Positions 41,180-50,315 of a stretch of DNA of 64,000 nucleotides are shown piece after piece; the first letter of the stretch is position 1; each line of letters starts with the position of its first letter. Under the pieces are notes generated by a model. The model worked only from the letters and a program-made list of their open reading frames with translations, made no database searches and had not been told where the DNA came from. The stretch comes from Aequitasia blattaphilus (GTDB lineage: Bacteria > Bacillota > Clostridia > Lachnospirales > Lachnospiraceae), in the NCBI RefSeq assembly GCF_024721305.1, contig NZ_JAMXOD010000002.1:124001-188000 (forward strand), read 5' to 3'. The position numbers were made by a program, and so were the translations under genes.

Positions 41180-41887
41180 TTAATATGTCTTATATGTTTT
41201 ATTATTCATTCTTATCATAACTATAGAGATTATAAGTGGAAGCCCCAGAGAAAAACCGAAGAACCTTCCAATCCTTCCCAGTATTCCATAGAAAAATCCC
41301 TCTGGTAACATACGAATCATATAGTCTGTTTCCGGGTCAAATACCCAAAGGTCGTTGGTAAAGAACATCTCATGAAATATGGTAAAATACTTTGTAAAAT
41401 CCGTAGCAAATAAAATCCCAATTATTACCGTCAGCCCTCCAATTACACCAAAGGCCAAAAGGAATGCTCTTGGCAGCATATACTTCAAATCTGCTTTGAA
41501 TAGAATAAGAGCTGCAATCATTCCTATCAAAAGAATCAAGGCAATATTTCTAAGGAAAAGTCCGCCTAAAAACAGATCCTGCACATCCTTCATATGCAAA
41601 CGGTCCTGTTCGTTAAAGAAATCCTGACTTTTCCCTTCTACTGTGGTTTCGATAGAAAGGGTCTCTTCTCTTCCAATCAAATAGTCCATCATATAGCGGG
41701 TTACCGTCATAACATCTTCTATTTTCATATCCAAATCCTTTGTTACTTCATACTTTTCATACTGCTTTTTATAGAAGTTATATTCTGTGTCCCCATATAT
41801 TGCCATTTGAAAGCTGGTAATTAAAATCACAAAAATCAGTAAAACCATAGCAATTGTGGAAAATAAAAATTCAATTTTTTTCTTCAT
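41180..41887 (-). CDS. DUF1461 / TIGR01906 family integral membrane protein (235 aa)
   Basis: Membrane protein with four or five helices (about 8-30, 112-132, 140-160, 210-230) and a large outside loop after the first. The family pattern FHEMFFTNDLWVFDPETDYMIRMLPEGFF is present. Function of the family is unknown. It is a single gene, divergent from the LysR gene, and followed by purL on the same strand. The 94-bp gap to the LysR gene must carry both promoters. Confidence 0.85.
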   Translation of the reverse strand: MKKKIEFLFSTIAMVLLIFVILITSFQMAIYGDTEYNFYKKQYEKYEVTKDLDMKIEDVMTVTRYMMDYLIGREETLSIETTVEGKSQDFFNEQDRLHMKDVQDLFLGGLFLRNIALILLIGMIAALILFKADLKYMLPRAFLLAFGVIGGLTVIIGILFATDFTKYFTIFHEMFFTNDLWVFDPETDYMIRMLPEGFFYGILGRIGRFFGFSLGLPLIISIVMIRMNNKTYKTY

Positions 41888-41990
41888 AAGTCTAATCCTT
41901 TTTGTTTTCTTTTTATACTACCATAGAATACCTTGTAATTCACCCCTGAAACCCTTATAATTATCCTACTATATATAAGGAGTGCTAATA

Positions 41991-42863
41991 ATGGAAATAA
42001 ATTTCGAATTATACAAGGTGTTTTACTACGTTGCAAGAAGTCTTAGTTTTTCTGGAGCTGCCCGGGAGCTGTATATCTCCCAGTCCGCTGTCAGTCAGAG
42101 TATTAAGACTTTAGAAAAACGATTAGGGGTAACCCTTTTTGTACGCAGTACCAAGAAGGTATATTTATCCGAGGAAGGGGAAGTTCTTCTCCGGCATATT
42201 GAGCCAGCATTTAATTTAATACAACGGGGTGAGAATGTTTTATTAAATCCTAAAGAAAAAGCAGCTGAGCTTCGCATCGGTGCAAGTGACACAATCTGCC
42301 GTTACTTTTTGCTGCCCTTTTTAAAGAGCTTTCACAAGACCTACAAAGACATTCATATTAAAGTCATCAACGCAACCAGTCTTGGCTGTGTGGAGCTTCT
42401 TGAAAATAATCAGGTGGATTTTATCGTGGTAAATGCCCCCCACCCTTCTTTGCAAAATATTCCTGCTCCAAGAATTCTCAAAGAGTTTCATGATGTCTTT
42501 CTGTCCAGTCACGTATTTGACGAGTTAAAAGATAAGGTAATCTCTTTTCAGGATTTACTGTCCTATCCCATTTTGATGTTGGATAAAAACAGCACCACCA
42601 GTGCATTTCTACACCGTCAGTTTAACAAAAATCAATTGGAACTAAACCCTGAGATTGAAGTAAACAGTAATGATCTTTTAATTGACCTTGCAAAAATAGG
42701 ACTTGGGATTGCTTTCTTACCAGACTATTGTATCAATACAAAGGATAAAAATTTATTCGTTGTTCATACAAAGGACAAGCTGCCAAAACGACAGCTTGTC
42801 CTTGGAATCAATGAAAATTCTCCCGTTCCTGAACTGGTAGAAAATTTCATTTCTCTTTTTTAG
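41991..42863 (+). CDS. LysR-family transcriptional regulator (290 aa)
   Basis: Cytoplasmic DNA-binding regulator. The N-terminal winged helix-turn-helix (4-62) has FYYVARSLSFSGAARELYISQSAVSQSIKTLEKRLG. The effector-binding domain follows (about 88-290). The start is the ATG eight bases after AAGGAG; an in-frame GTG three codons earlier overlaps that site. LysR genes usually control a divergent neighbour, here the DUF1461 membrane protein, but no target site can be proven. It converges with the protease gene, four bases apart. Confidence 0.93.
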   Translation: MEINFELYKVFYYVARSLSFSGAARELYISQSAVSQSIKTLEKRLGVTLFVRSTKKVYLSEEGEVLLRHIEPAFNLIQRGENVLLNPKEKAAELRIGASDTICRYFLLPFLKSFHKTYKDIHIKVINATSLGCVELLENNQVDFIVVNAPHPSLQNIPAPRILKEFHDVFLSSHVFDELKDKVISFQDLLSYPILMLDKNSTTSAFLHRQFNKNQLELNPEIEVNSNDLLIDLAKIGLGIAFLPDYCINTKDKNLFVVHTKDKLPKRQLVLGINENSPVPELVENFISLF

Positions 42864-42867
42864 ATAA

Positions 42868-45534
42868 TTAACGCCATACTCCGTTTGCATCCACCCAATA
42901 TCCGTCTGGGGTTTGGGTGTTGGTCAGCATTGCTCCACTGGAGCCCAAATAATACCATGCACCATCGTATATCCATTGGTTTTGGCACATTCTTCCGCCC
43001 CATTCAAAGAAGTACCAGCTTCCATTGATAAAGCCCCACTTATTTTCCAACATAAACCCACTGCCATTCAGGTAATACCATGTACCTCCTTGGTAAAGCC
43101 ATGTGTTGGACAGCATTGCTCCACTGGAGTTAAAGTAAAACCATCCATGGTAACTTCTATCCCAGTCCCAGCCTATTTTCATAGCTCCGGTACTGGTATC
43201 CAGTGAGTACCATTTCCCACCGTCTACTATCCATCCCTTAACTTTTTGTCCATCCCGGTAGTAATACCAGGTTCCCTTTTCTTTACTCCATCCTTTTGGC
43301 GTTACCGTCACCTTACAGGTAGCAGTTTTTCCGTTGCTGGTCTTTGCTGTAATCGTAGCAGTACCAACATTTACACCAGTTACACTTCCTGATGCATTCA
43401 CTTTGGCAACCTTTGTGTTACTGCTTGTCCAGGTAATGGTCTTACTAAGGGTCGTGTTCGTTGGCCCAATCGTTGCCTTTAATGTAAAGGCATCACCTTT
43501 GCTGATGCTCCTGCCAGTCTGATTAAGCTTCACGCTGGTAATCGGTATTTCCGAGACGGTCACTTTACAGGTGGCAGTCTTTCCATTACTGGTCTTTACC
43601 GTAATCGTTGCACTTCCTGCCTTGATTCCTTTTACGACACCTCCACTGGTAATAGTCGCAACCCCCTTATTGCTGGTGGACCAGGTCAAGGTTTTACTGT
43701 CTGTTGTATTCGTTGGCAAAATGCTCCCTTTTAATGTGGCACTTGCCCCTCGATACACGGAAAGAGTTGTTTTATCAAGCTTTACTCCTGTAATTCCAAC
43801 ACCTTTTACAGTAACCTGGCAGGTTGCTGTCTTTCCATTCACTGTTTTTGCTGTTATCACTGCATTTCCCGGCTTCACTCCAGTTACAACTCCGCTGCTG
43901 CTTACCTTCGCAATATTATTGTTATTACTAGACCAGGTAATGGCTCTGCTTTGTGTGGCATTTGATGGAGCAATCGTTGTTTTTAAGGTTGCACTGTTGG
44001 TACCGTTGAGTGATACGGTGGTTTTATCTAGTGCAAGTCCAGTAATCGGAATAATCGATTGCTGAATTGCTAAATCTGCATTTACCAATCCATTTCCATA
44101 ATAAGGATCGTAGCCTGCTGCTCCTTTATCTGTGGCAGTCGAATAAAGTATGCTCTTTACTTCTGCAACGCTTAAGCTTGGCTTAACAGACTTCATCAAA
44201 GCAACAATACCTGAGACAACAGGTGCTGCCATAGAGGTACCGCTTTTCACTTCATATTTGCTGTTTCCACTGGCACTTGTGCTCCAGATATTATACCCTG
44301 GTGCCGCAATATCCTTATAATTATTGTATCCCCATCCAGGAACGATGCTTCCCCCACTATTCGTTGCTGTAACTGAGATACATGCATCTAAATCCGAGGG
44401 GAAATGAAAGTTTTGAATCTTCCCACTGTTTCCGCCGGCACACACTGTAACCACACCTTTTTTAGCTCCGGCTTCTATTGCATCCTTTACCAATTTGTCA
44501 TATTGATAAGCGGAACCATTTAAGGATGCTTCTGTAACTCCCGCTTCATAGTAGGCTCCAAAGCTCATGTTCACTACACTTGCACCAGCATTGACTGCCA
44601 TATTGTATGCTTCTGCAACTTTTGAACTGTAACAACCTTGTACTCCATCTACCTCTTCAAAAACATTATAGATAAGGAGTTTTGTATGAAATGCTACACC
44701 GGCTCCACCTTTTCCATTTTTTCCTGTTGCCGCAGCAATTCCTGCCACATGGGTTCCATGTCCTCCTAAATCTGTAACTGCACTGGAATTCTTGACCACG
44801 TCATAGGTTCCAGCTATATTTCCGCTTAAATCTTCATGGGTCGTTAAAGCACCAGTATCTAAAATAGCAATCTTTACATTGCTGCTATTCATATCTAAAT
44901 TATTCCATGCTTTTTTTATTCCCACTTCATTATTGTTTAGATGCCACTGGTTGGTTGCAATATTGGGATCATTGGCTTCTTCCTCCAACGTATAAAAGAA
45001 GTTAGGTTGTACGTAGAGAACCTCCGGTCTTTCTTCATACTCCAGCATCTTATCTTCTATATTTTCTGTGGTTTCCACAACTACTAAACTGGAATCCTCG
45101 TTGGAAATCACTTCTTTTACTTCATCCTGTGTGACTTCTTCCACTGCTTCTTCTGTAATTGCTTCATCTACTGTAACAACGATAAACTCATCTGATGCCA
45201 CAGCTCCCTCTTCAACAAGTGCTTTGATTTCTTCTTTCTTTTCCTGAACCTCTGGTGATTCTACCTCTGGCTCTAACTCTGGCTCTGTTAACTGAGATAG
45301 CTCTGCCTCTTCTTCTGGCAGCTCTTCCTGAGCAGGTTCTTCTTTGGGCTCTTCTTTGAACTTTTCTTGGGACTCTACTTGTCCTTGTCCTTCTACTTCT
45401 ACCTCTACCTCTGTTCCCTCAGATATTTCTACCTCTTCCTTTATTTCCTCCTGGGCAATTGCTACAAGTGCATTAGACGAAAACAAAAAAATACACAGTA
45501 GTAAACAGATATACTTTTTTAAGACTCTCTTCAT
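42868..45534 (-). CDS. Secreted subtilisin-like protease with Big_2 and wall-binding repeats (888 aa)
   Basis: Exported serine protease (S8). Signal peptide 1-27; a very Glu-rich segment (29-100); a propeptide-like region to about 185; and a peptidase domain (about 195-490) with Asp226 (AILDTGA), His259 (GGHGTHVAG) and Ser434 (SGTSMAAP). Three bacterial Ig-like (Big_2) domains of about 80 residues follow, each starting ITxVKL/ITGLAL and ending TATCxVTV. Six or seven WYY cell-wall-binding repeats form the C-terminus. A weak promoter-like TTGGAT-17-TAAACT lies upstream. It should mature and act at the cell surface; substrates unknown. Confidence 0.92.
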   Translation of the reverse strand: MKRVLKKYICLLLCIFLFSSNALVAIAQEEIKEEVEISEGTEVEVEVEGQGQVESQEKFKEEPKEEPAQEELPEEEAELSQLTEPELEPEVESPEVQEKKEEIKALVEEGAVASDEFIVVTVDEAITEEAVEEVTQDEVKEVISNEDSSLVVVETTENIEDKMLEYEERPEVLYVQPNFFYTLEEEANDPNIATNQWHLNNNEVGIKKAWNNLDMNSSNVKIAILDTGALTTHEDLSGNIAGTYDVVKNSSAVTDLGGHGTHVAGIAAATGKNGKGGAGVAFHTKLLIYNVFEEVDGVQGCYSSKVAEAYNMAVNAGASVVNMSFGAYYEAGVTEASLNGSAYQYDKLVKDAIEAGAKKGVVTVCAGGNSGKIQNFHFPSDLDACISVTATNSGGSIVPGWGYNNYKDIAAPGYNIWSTSASGNSKYEVKSGTSMAAPVVSGIVALMKSVKPSLSVAEVKSILYSTATDKGAAGYDPYYGNGLVNADLAIQQSIIPITGLALDKTTVSLNGTNSATLKTTIAPSNATQSRAITWSSNNNNIAKVSSSGVVTGVKPGNAVITAKTVNGKTATCQVTVKGVGITGVKLDKTTLSVYRGASATLKGSILPTNTTDSKTLTWSTSNKGVATITSGGVVKGIKAGSATITVKTSNGKTATCKVTVSEIPITSVKLNQTGRSISKGDAFTLKATIGPTNTTLSKTITWTSSNTKVAKVNASGSVTGVNVGTATITAKTSNGKTATCKVTVTPKGWSKEKGTWYYYRDGQKVKGWIVDGGKWYSLDTSTGAMKIGWDWDRSYHGWFYFNSSGAMLSNTWLYQGGTWYYLNGSGFMLENKWGFINGSWYFFEWGGRMCQNQWIYDGAWYYLGSSGAMLTNTQTPDGYWVDANGVWR

Positions 45535-45650
45535 GTTGAATTCCTCCTAGATATTATTAGTTTACAATAATTCCGCTAAAAATCCAAATAAAGTTTTATA
45601 AAGCCTTATAAGTTTCTGTTCTACTACTATGTATTTTATACACTTACTTT

Positions 45651-46346
45651 CTATAAAACATTAAATACATTTAAAATATCTAAAATTCCCAGATGATTCA
45701 GATAATACACTATCGTTTCCATGATATATTCCTGAATCATCCAAATCAGCTCTCCACCAATAAAATATAGTAATATCCCACTGGATAAAAACAAACATAT
45801 GCAAGATACAATATAAGCATACGTACATCTGTCTGGCTTATCTTTTAATACCTCTTTGTATGCTCCAAATTCAATGATTGGCAACGCAAACCGGGAAACC
45901 ATAAAAAAGAATATGGATAACTGCCACGATAACAGCAAACTTATCACCATTAACAAGCCCGTTACAAATCCAAGCATTACTCTTGTTCCAGTAAGCGGCA
46001 GCATCTGGCCAAAGCTTACTTTAAAACCAAACGCACCTGCCCATGCCCGATTATACACAACCTTTAACAAATCCAAACCTGCTGTTAAAATCAAAGAAAA
46101 TAGTGCAATCTTGAAGAGAGCATAAGAAAACTCTTCGGTAAAATAAAAAATTCCTATTAGTGTTACCAACAATGCAATTACTGCTTTCAATCCTATAAAG
46201 AATCCACTGAAAAGAAGTCCTTCCTTCTGACTCATAGAAGCGGTCTGGCTAACTGGACTTTTTATAAGAGATGGCAGCTTTACAAACATCCCTCTTACAT
46301 CTTTCAGAAATGTTACTCCCTTTTCTGAAATAGAAATATCCCTCAT
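45651..46346 (-). CDS. Membrane protein paralogous to the zinc-ribbon membrane protein at 57019-57963 (231 aa)
   Basis: Integral membrane protein with about five helices, of a Yip1-like appearance. It aligns by eye along its whole membrane part with the 314-aa protein of the kinase operon: SLIKSPVSQTASMSQKE against PILKNPVTKTTKIAETK, VALLVTLIGI against LAILVTLIVV, and LPIIEFGAYKEVLK against VPFVEFACFRSIVK. It lacks the zinc ribbon of that protein. The start is the ATG four bases after GGGGGAG, leaving ten bases to the CHAP gene, so the two form an operon. Function unknown. Confidence 0.78.
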   Translation of the reverse strand: MRDISISEKGVTFLKDVRGMFVKLPSLIKSPVSQTASMSQKEGLLFSGFFIGLKAVIALLVTLIGIFYFTEEFSYALFKIALFSLILTAGLDLLKVVYNRAWAGAFGFKVSFGQMLPLTGTRVMLGFVTGLLMVISLLLSWQLSIFFFMVSRFALPIIEFGAYKEVLKDKPDRCTYAYIVSCICLFLSSGILLYFIGGELIWMIQEYIMETIVYYLNHLGILDILNVFNVL

Positions 46347-46356
46347 TTTTCTCCCC

Positions 46357-47892
46357 CTACTTAACCCACTGTCCTGATCCATTTACCCAGCATCCGTCTG
46401 GTGTATAAGCATTTGCATACATTTTTCCTCCGGCACCAAGGTAATACCAATGCTTTCCATCAAAATACCAGGTGTTCTGATACATGTTTCCGGCACTTCC
46501 AACGTAATACCAGACTCCGCCATCAAAAATCCATTTATTGGAATACATCCGGCCGCTTCCGTCCATGTAATACCATGCCCCATTAATAAAGGACCAGCCA
46601 TTTCCACGCATTGTTCCGCCCGTTCCCAAATAGTACCATGTCTTTCCGTCCTGAAGCCATTGATTTTCATACATTGTACCGCCGAATCCCAGATAATACC
46701 ATGCGTTATCAAAAAGCCACTGATTTTGTTCCATTATTCCACTGGCATTCACATGGAACCATTTATTTGTTCCATCCTTTACCCAGCAGTTTGCAGACAT
46801 GGTTCCATCACTTTTAAAGTAAAACCATGCTTTATAGGTATCACACCACATCCAGTTATTTTTCACCATTGCATTGTTGGCATAATAGTACCACTTTCCA
46901 TTGCTATTACTCCAGCCATTTGTACGGAACTGTCCCATATTCGAGCTGGTTGATGTGCCACCTACATTGGCCCACATCTGATACGTATATGTATGGCTGG
47001 ATCTTAAGCCATCTGCTTTTGCCTCTGCCACTAAGTTGATTCGATGATCCACTAACTCACTGGAACCGCCATGCTTCTTACTATGATCAATTACAAGGTT
47101 ATTGCTTTCATCCCATACCTTGACTCCAACCTCACTTACTGTGGCTTTACCTGGATTGTGTACTTGCCCGTAAAGCTGTGCATTCCATCCATCTGTCATC
47201 TCTACATCTATCGAAAGATAGGAGGGCGTTGTTGAGGCATTTGCCCATTTCGGACGAATCAGTCCCCAGTAAGGCATTCCCATACTTTTATAATTTCCTG
47301 TGATTTTTTCAATATATTGATGCCCTGTAAAATTTTGGTGATAAGTAATTGTATCAGACTCATAGATTGCTACGTGACCGTATTGATTTCCTGCATATGC
47401 TCCATAGATAATAATATCTCCTGGCTGTGGCTTTCCATCCTTAATACGAACCCATCCACTTGGCAGACTATTCTCAGCATAGTCGCAGCCGTTTCCAAGA
47501 ACCCAATTTTCACCCAGATACTGATAGTAGGCCATAATTAGATCCACACACTGAGCACCGTAGCTGCCGTCTGGATCTACCTTAGTACCAACTCTTGATT
47601 TGACCCAGGCAAGACCTTCCATATTTGATATGGTACCAGACTGAACGCTCATGATTGGAAGCTCTAAAGCTCTTGAGGCAATCGGAACTTCTTCCGTCTC
47701 TTCTTCCGGCACTTCTTCTTGCACTTCTTCTACAACCTCTTCTTGCGTTTCCTCTTCGATTGGTTCGGTATATTCATTTGAAGTTTCTGTATCGGAAGTC
47801 ACTTCCTCAGCTTTTACTGTAATCGTTCCAATTCCTGACTGTATGACAAGAGCTGCCGCCAGCATAATACACACAATTCTCATTTTCATCAT
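46357..47892 (-). CDS. Secreted CHAP-domain amidase with cell-wall-binding repeats (511 aa)
   Basis: Exported peptidoglycan hydrolase candidate. Signal peptide 1-28 (ending TVKAEE), then a Glu-rich spacer to about 70. A CHAP domain follows (about 90-220) with the nucleophile in GAQCVDLIMAYYQY and the His in GHVAIYESD. Next is a beta-rich domain (about 225-325) resembling the Bsp-like/Fn3-like modules of wall hydrolases, then about nine WYY repeats to the end. CHAP domains cut peptidoglycan amide or peptide bonds. It is the first gene of a pair with the membrane protein behind it. Confidence 0.9.
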   Translation of the reverse strand: MMKMRIVCIMLAAALVIQSGIGTITVKAEEVTSDTETSNEYTEPIEEETQEEVVEEVQEEVPEEETEEVPIASRALELPIMSVQSGTISNMEGLAWVKSRVGTKVDPDGSYGAQCVDLIMAYYQYLGENWVLGNGCDYAENSLPSGWVRIKDGKPQPGDIIIYGAYAGNQYGHVAIYESDTITYHQNFTGHQYIEKITGNYKSMGMPYWGLIRPKWANASTTPSYLSIDVEMTDGWNAQLYGQVHNPGKATVSEVGVKVWDESNNLVIDHSKKHGGSSELVDHRINLVAEAKADGLRSSHTYTYQMWANVGGTSTSSNMGQFRTNGWSNSNGKWYYYANNAMVKNNWMWCDTYKAWFYFKSDGTMSANCWVKDGTNKWFHVNASGIMEQNQWLFDNAWYYLGFGGTMYENQWLQDGKTWYYLGTGGTMRGNGWSFINGAWYYMDGSGRMYSNKWIFDGGVWYYVGSAGNMYQNTWYFDGKHWYYLGAGGKMYANAYTPDGCWVNGSGQWVK

Positions 47893-47928
47893 AAATTATC
47901 TCCCCTATAATTTTTAACTTTAAATTGG

Positions 47929-47957
47929 ATTTTATCACTTTTGCATAAATTTTGCAA
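47929..47957 (-). promoter_or_regulatory. Promoter of the CHAP gene
   Basis: TTGCAA (47952-47957), a 17-bp spacer and TAAAAT (47929-47934) on the minus strand, between the upstream terminator and the CHAP start. Confidence 0.6.
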
Positions 47958-47979
47958 ATTTTACCGTAGTAAATTAGTA

Positions 47980-48023
47980 AAGACTCCATAACGGATACAT
48001 CTCTGTACTCGCTATAGAGTCTT
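47980..48023 (-). terminator. Terminator of the transglutaminase-MBOAT-DHHW-lipoprotein operon
   Basis: On the minus strand GACTCTATAGCG pairs with CGTTATGGAGTC, with two G-U pairs, followed by TTTACTAATTT. It lies just after the lipoprotein stop codon. Confidence 0.7.
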
Positions 48024-48030
48024 CATTCAT

Positions 48031-48882
48031 TTACTGCTGATATCCACAAGATGGGCATCCTACTACTTCTACATTATTCTCACAATCCCACGCAGATGCT
48101 AAAGCACCTCCGCAAACGGGACAACCATTTGCATTTTGCTGAGGAGTCTCTTCCACTGGTGCTGGTGCAGCTTCCTGTGCTGCCGCCTGTTCAGCTGCTG
48201 CTTGCTCTGCTGCAGCTTGAGCCGCTTGAGCCGCCGCCTCTGCTTCTGCCGCCTGGGCTGCTTGTGCTGCTGCTTGAGCTTCCGCTGCTTGTGCAGCTTC
48301 TTCTTCACCCTTTGATGCTGCCTGAACCGCCGTATTTTCTGCAGTGTTTTCAACTTCTGCCTTCGCTGCTTTTTCTGCTTTCTTTTTCTCCACAAGCTCT
48401 GTCTCATATTCTTTCGTTGTTGCGGTTTTTCCTGTGGTTTTATCTACGTACTTGATGTATGCTAAATCACCTTCCACTACAAACTCAAGGTCTTCCATAT
48501 CTTTTACTGCCACATTGTGGTAAACCTCATATTTTTCATCCGCAAATACGGGAGAGATGTCTATTTCTTTGTCTCCATTGGCAACATGGATAATCGCTTC
48601 GCTGTCCTTCTTAAAAACAGCATCCTTCTCCATCAGATTTTCGCCCCACTTTTTCTCACTGGATGCCTTCACAAATAATTCCGCAATATCTTTGCCTGTT
48701 TTATTTGTTACCGTTAATGCTACGGTATCATCACTCTCTTCTCCAATCACTAACTCCGGAGTTTCTTTTTCTTCCTTAACCACTTTTTCTTCTGTTTTTG
48801 GTTCTGCAGTTTCTTCTTGTTTCTGACAACCAACTACTGAAAAGAGTAACATCATTACCATGATTGCAAACACTTTTTTCAT
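48031..48882 (-). CDS. Lipoprotein with Ala/Gln-rich helix and C-terminal zinc ribbon (283 aa)
   Basis: Signal peptide with lipobox VVGC (Cys19). An N-terminal globular part (about 45-170) is rich in beta strands, has the pattern of a FxLYD/DUF-like extracellular domain, and is not assigned. Residues 170-245 are a low-complexity helix made mostly of AAQAAEA-type repeats. The C-terminus is a zinc ribbon, NGCPVCGG and VVGCPSCGYQQ. A zinc ribbon on the outside of the cell is unusual. It is the last gene of the transglutaminase-MBOAT-DHHW operon. Confidence 0.8.
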   Translation of the reverse strand: MKKVFAIMVMMLLFSVVGCQKQEETAEPKTEEKVVKEEKETPELVIGEESDDTVALTVTNKTGKDIAELFVKASSEKKWGENLMEKDAVFKKDSEAIIHVANGDKEIDISPVFADEKYEVYHNVAVKDMEDLEFVVEGDLAYIKYVDKTTGKTATTKEYETELVEKKKAEKAAKAEVENTAENTAVQAASKGEEEAAQAAEAQAAAQAAQAAEAEAAAQAAQAAAEQAAAEQAAAQEAAPAPVEETPQQNANGCPVCGGALASAWDCENNVEVVGCPSCGYQQ

Positions 48883-48906
48883 CTTAAATATCTCCCTTCG
48901 AATTTC

Positions 48907-50304
48907 CTAATTCATTTTCACTTGCTGTATACTTCCTGATATCAGATAGCCATCCTTCGTATGAATCACAATCTCCATATCATAGCTTCCAGCTTTCATT
49001 GCTTTCGGCAAATAGTAAAGAGTAAAGCCATTTTCCTTGGCCTCTTCTCCTTCATATGCCGGAGCTGCCTCTAACGTATAACTATTATCCTCTGCTGTAA
49101 AGCGGACATATATCTCAGAGTCCTTTTCCAAATAAGCTGGATTAATCAAACCGCTCACCTTTCGATAGGACTCAAATTCCTCCTCTTTCAGGTCTGTTGC
49201 CAAATCCTGAACCTCGGTCTCTGTCATTTCAAAATCAAGAACCCGGAAAGGCGCCTGCATAATCGGAGCATTGTATACGAGGCGGTCTATATTTCTCTCG
49301 GCAATTTCCAACACACAGGTATTGGCTCCCATACTCACTACACTGTCAACTCGGTAAGGAATAATTCTTGAGAAATATCCTTGCCCATATTCCTCTGCCA
49401 AAAAGGGAATTAAGGCATTTCCAAAAGAATCACGGAACATTAGTAAGCTGTCTTCCCCCTCACTATTTTGCGTCTGAATCACCATCTTCATCATATCGTC
49501 TACTTCCTGGTCATAGGAATAGTTCCAGTCCGACTTTGTATAGAATTCCACTTCCTTGCTTTGGTTCTTCGGATAAAGAATTCGGTCTAAGTCTCCGGTA
49601 AAATCTTTTCGACTCTCAAAATCCTCTTCTTGATATACTGTATGACTCTTATCAAGGAAGGTTAACAATCCATCCTGAGCTAACGCTGCCCCTTTATTAT
49701 TCCAATGGGAATCTCTTTGATGGTACAGCGTCTCCTCTTCTTGAAAAAATGCTTCTCGTAAATCCAGAGCATTGACTCCCTGACTTTCGCATTCTTCCAA
49801 TACTTGGTCCATATTTGTATCCCCATCAATCTGCCCATAATAGGATGGCATATGCTCTGGATAAAGTGTATTTTTATTTGGAGCAATCATAAAACCAAAC
49901 TTGGCATTATGGGAATCTGCATATTCCTCCATCAAAGACACTACTTTCACAATATTGTGGGTCATTCTTGGGGAGAACAGATTCACCCTTTGATAATCCT
50001 TCAACGTATCCTTATAATACAACCAATTGTCCTCTCCTGCAATGACAATGTCTTGTCCTGAGACTCCGAACAATTGATATCGCAGCATAGAGTCCATCGT
50101 GATGAGCTCTTGTCTTCCTGCAAAATGATCGGAGAAATAATCCCCACTTTCACTTAGAAATTCCAGATTTAACTCTGGCTTTTTTGCCAACTCCTTATTC
50201 TCCGTGTTCTCCGGTTGTTCATAAAAAATCAAACCATACAGAGGAAATGCTGACAAAACAAAAAACAAAACAATATATAGAATAATCACCCTGCTATTTT
50301 TCAT
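48907..50304 (-). CDS. DHHW / AlgX-like SGNH acyltransferase partner protein (465 aa)
   Basis: Membrane-anchored extracytoplasmic protein with one N-terminal helix (about 8-28). It belongs to the DHHW family related to AlgX/AlgJ, shown by the motif YHQRDSHWNNKGAALA and by LLMFRDSFGNALIPFLAEEYG with a serine in the SGNH-type position. Such proteins work beside an MBOAT to transfer acetyl groups onto extracellular polysaccharides. The MBOAT gene ends 11 bases before this start. The start is ATG seven bases after AGGAGG; a GTG two codons earlier is too close to it. The polymer acetylated is unknown. Confidence 0.86.
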   Translation of the reverse strand: MKNSRVIILYIVLFFVLSAFPLYGLIFYEQPENTENKELAKKPELNLEFLSESGDYFSDHFAGRQELITMDSMLRYQLFGVSGQDIVIAGEDNWLYYKDTLKDYQRVNLFSPRMTHNIVKVVSLMEEYADSHNAKFGFMIAPNKNTLYPEHMPSYYGQIDGDTNMDQVLEECESQGVNALDLREAFFQEEETLYHQRDSHWNNKGAALAQDGLLTFLDKSHTVYQEEDFESRKDFTGDLDRILYPKNQSKEVEFYTKSDWNYSYDQEVDDMMKMVIQTQNSEGEDSLLMFRDSFGNALIPFLAEEYGQGYFSRIIPYRVDSVVSMGANTCVLEIAERNIDRLVYNAPIMQAPFRVLDFEMTETEVQDLATDLKEEEFESYRKVSGLINPAYLEKDSEIYVRFTAEDNSYTLEAAPAYEGEEAKENGFTLYYLPKAMKAGSYDMEIVIHTKDGYLISGSIQQVKMN

Positions 50305-50315
50305 GCTCACTCCTC

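Noticed and set aside
43334-44065. Long plus-strand open frames opposite the Big_2 domains of the protease
   Set aside because: They follow the repeat period of the real minus-strand gene, encode Val/Phe-rich sequence without ribosome sites, and vanish outside the repeats. They are shadows.
46383-46953. Open frames on both strands across the CHAP protein's WYY repeats
   Set aside because: Biased repeat codons keep alternative frames open. The CHAP frame has the signal peptide, domain and ribosome site; the others have none.
48051-48455. Leu/Pro-rich 134-residue plus-strand frame
   Set aside because: It is the reverse of the Ala/Gln-rich repeat in the lipoprotein gene and has no ribosome site.
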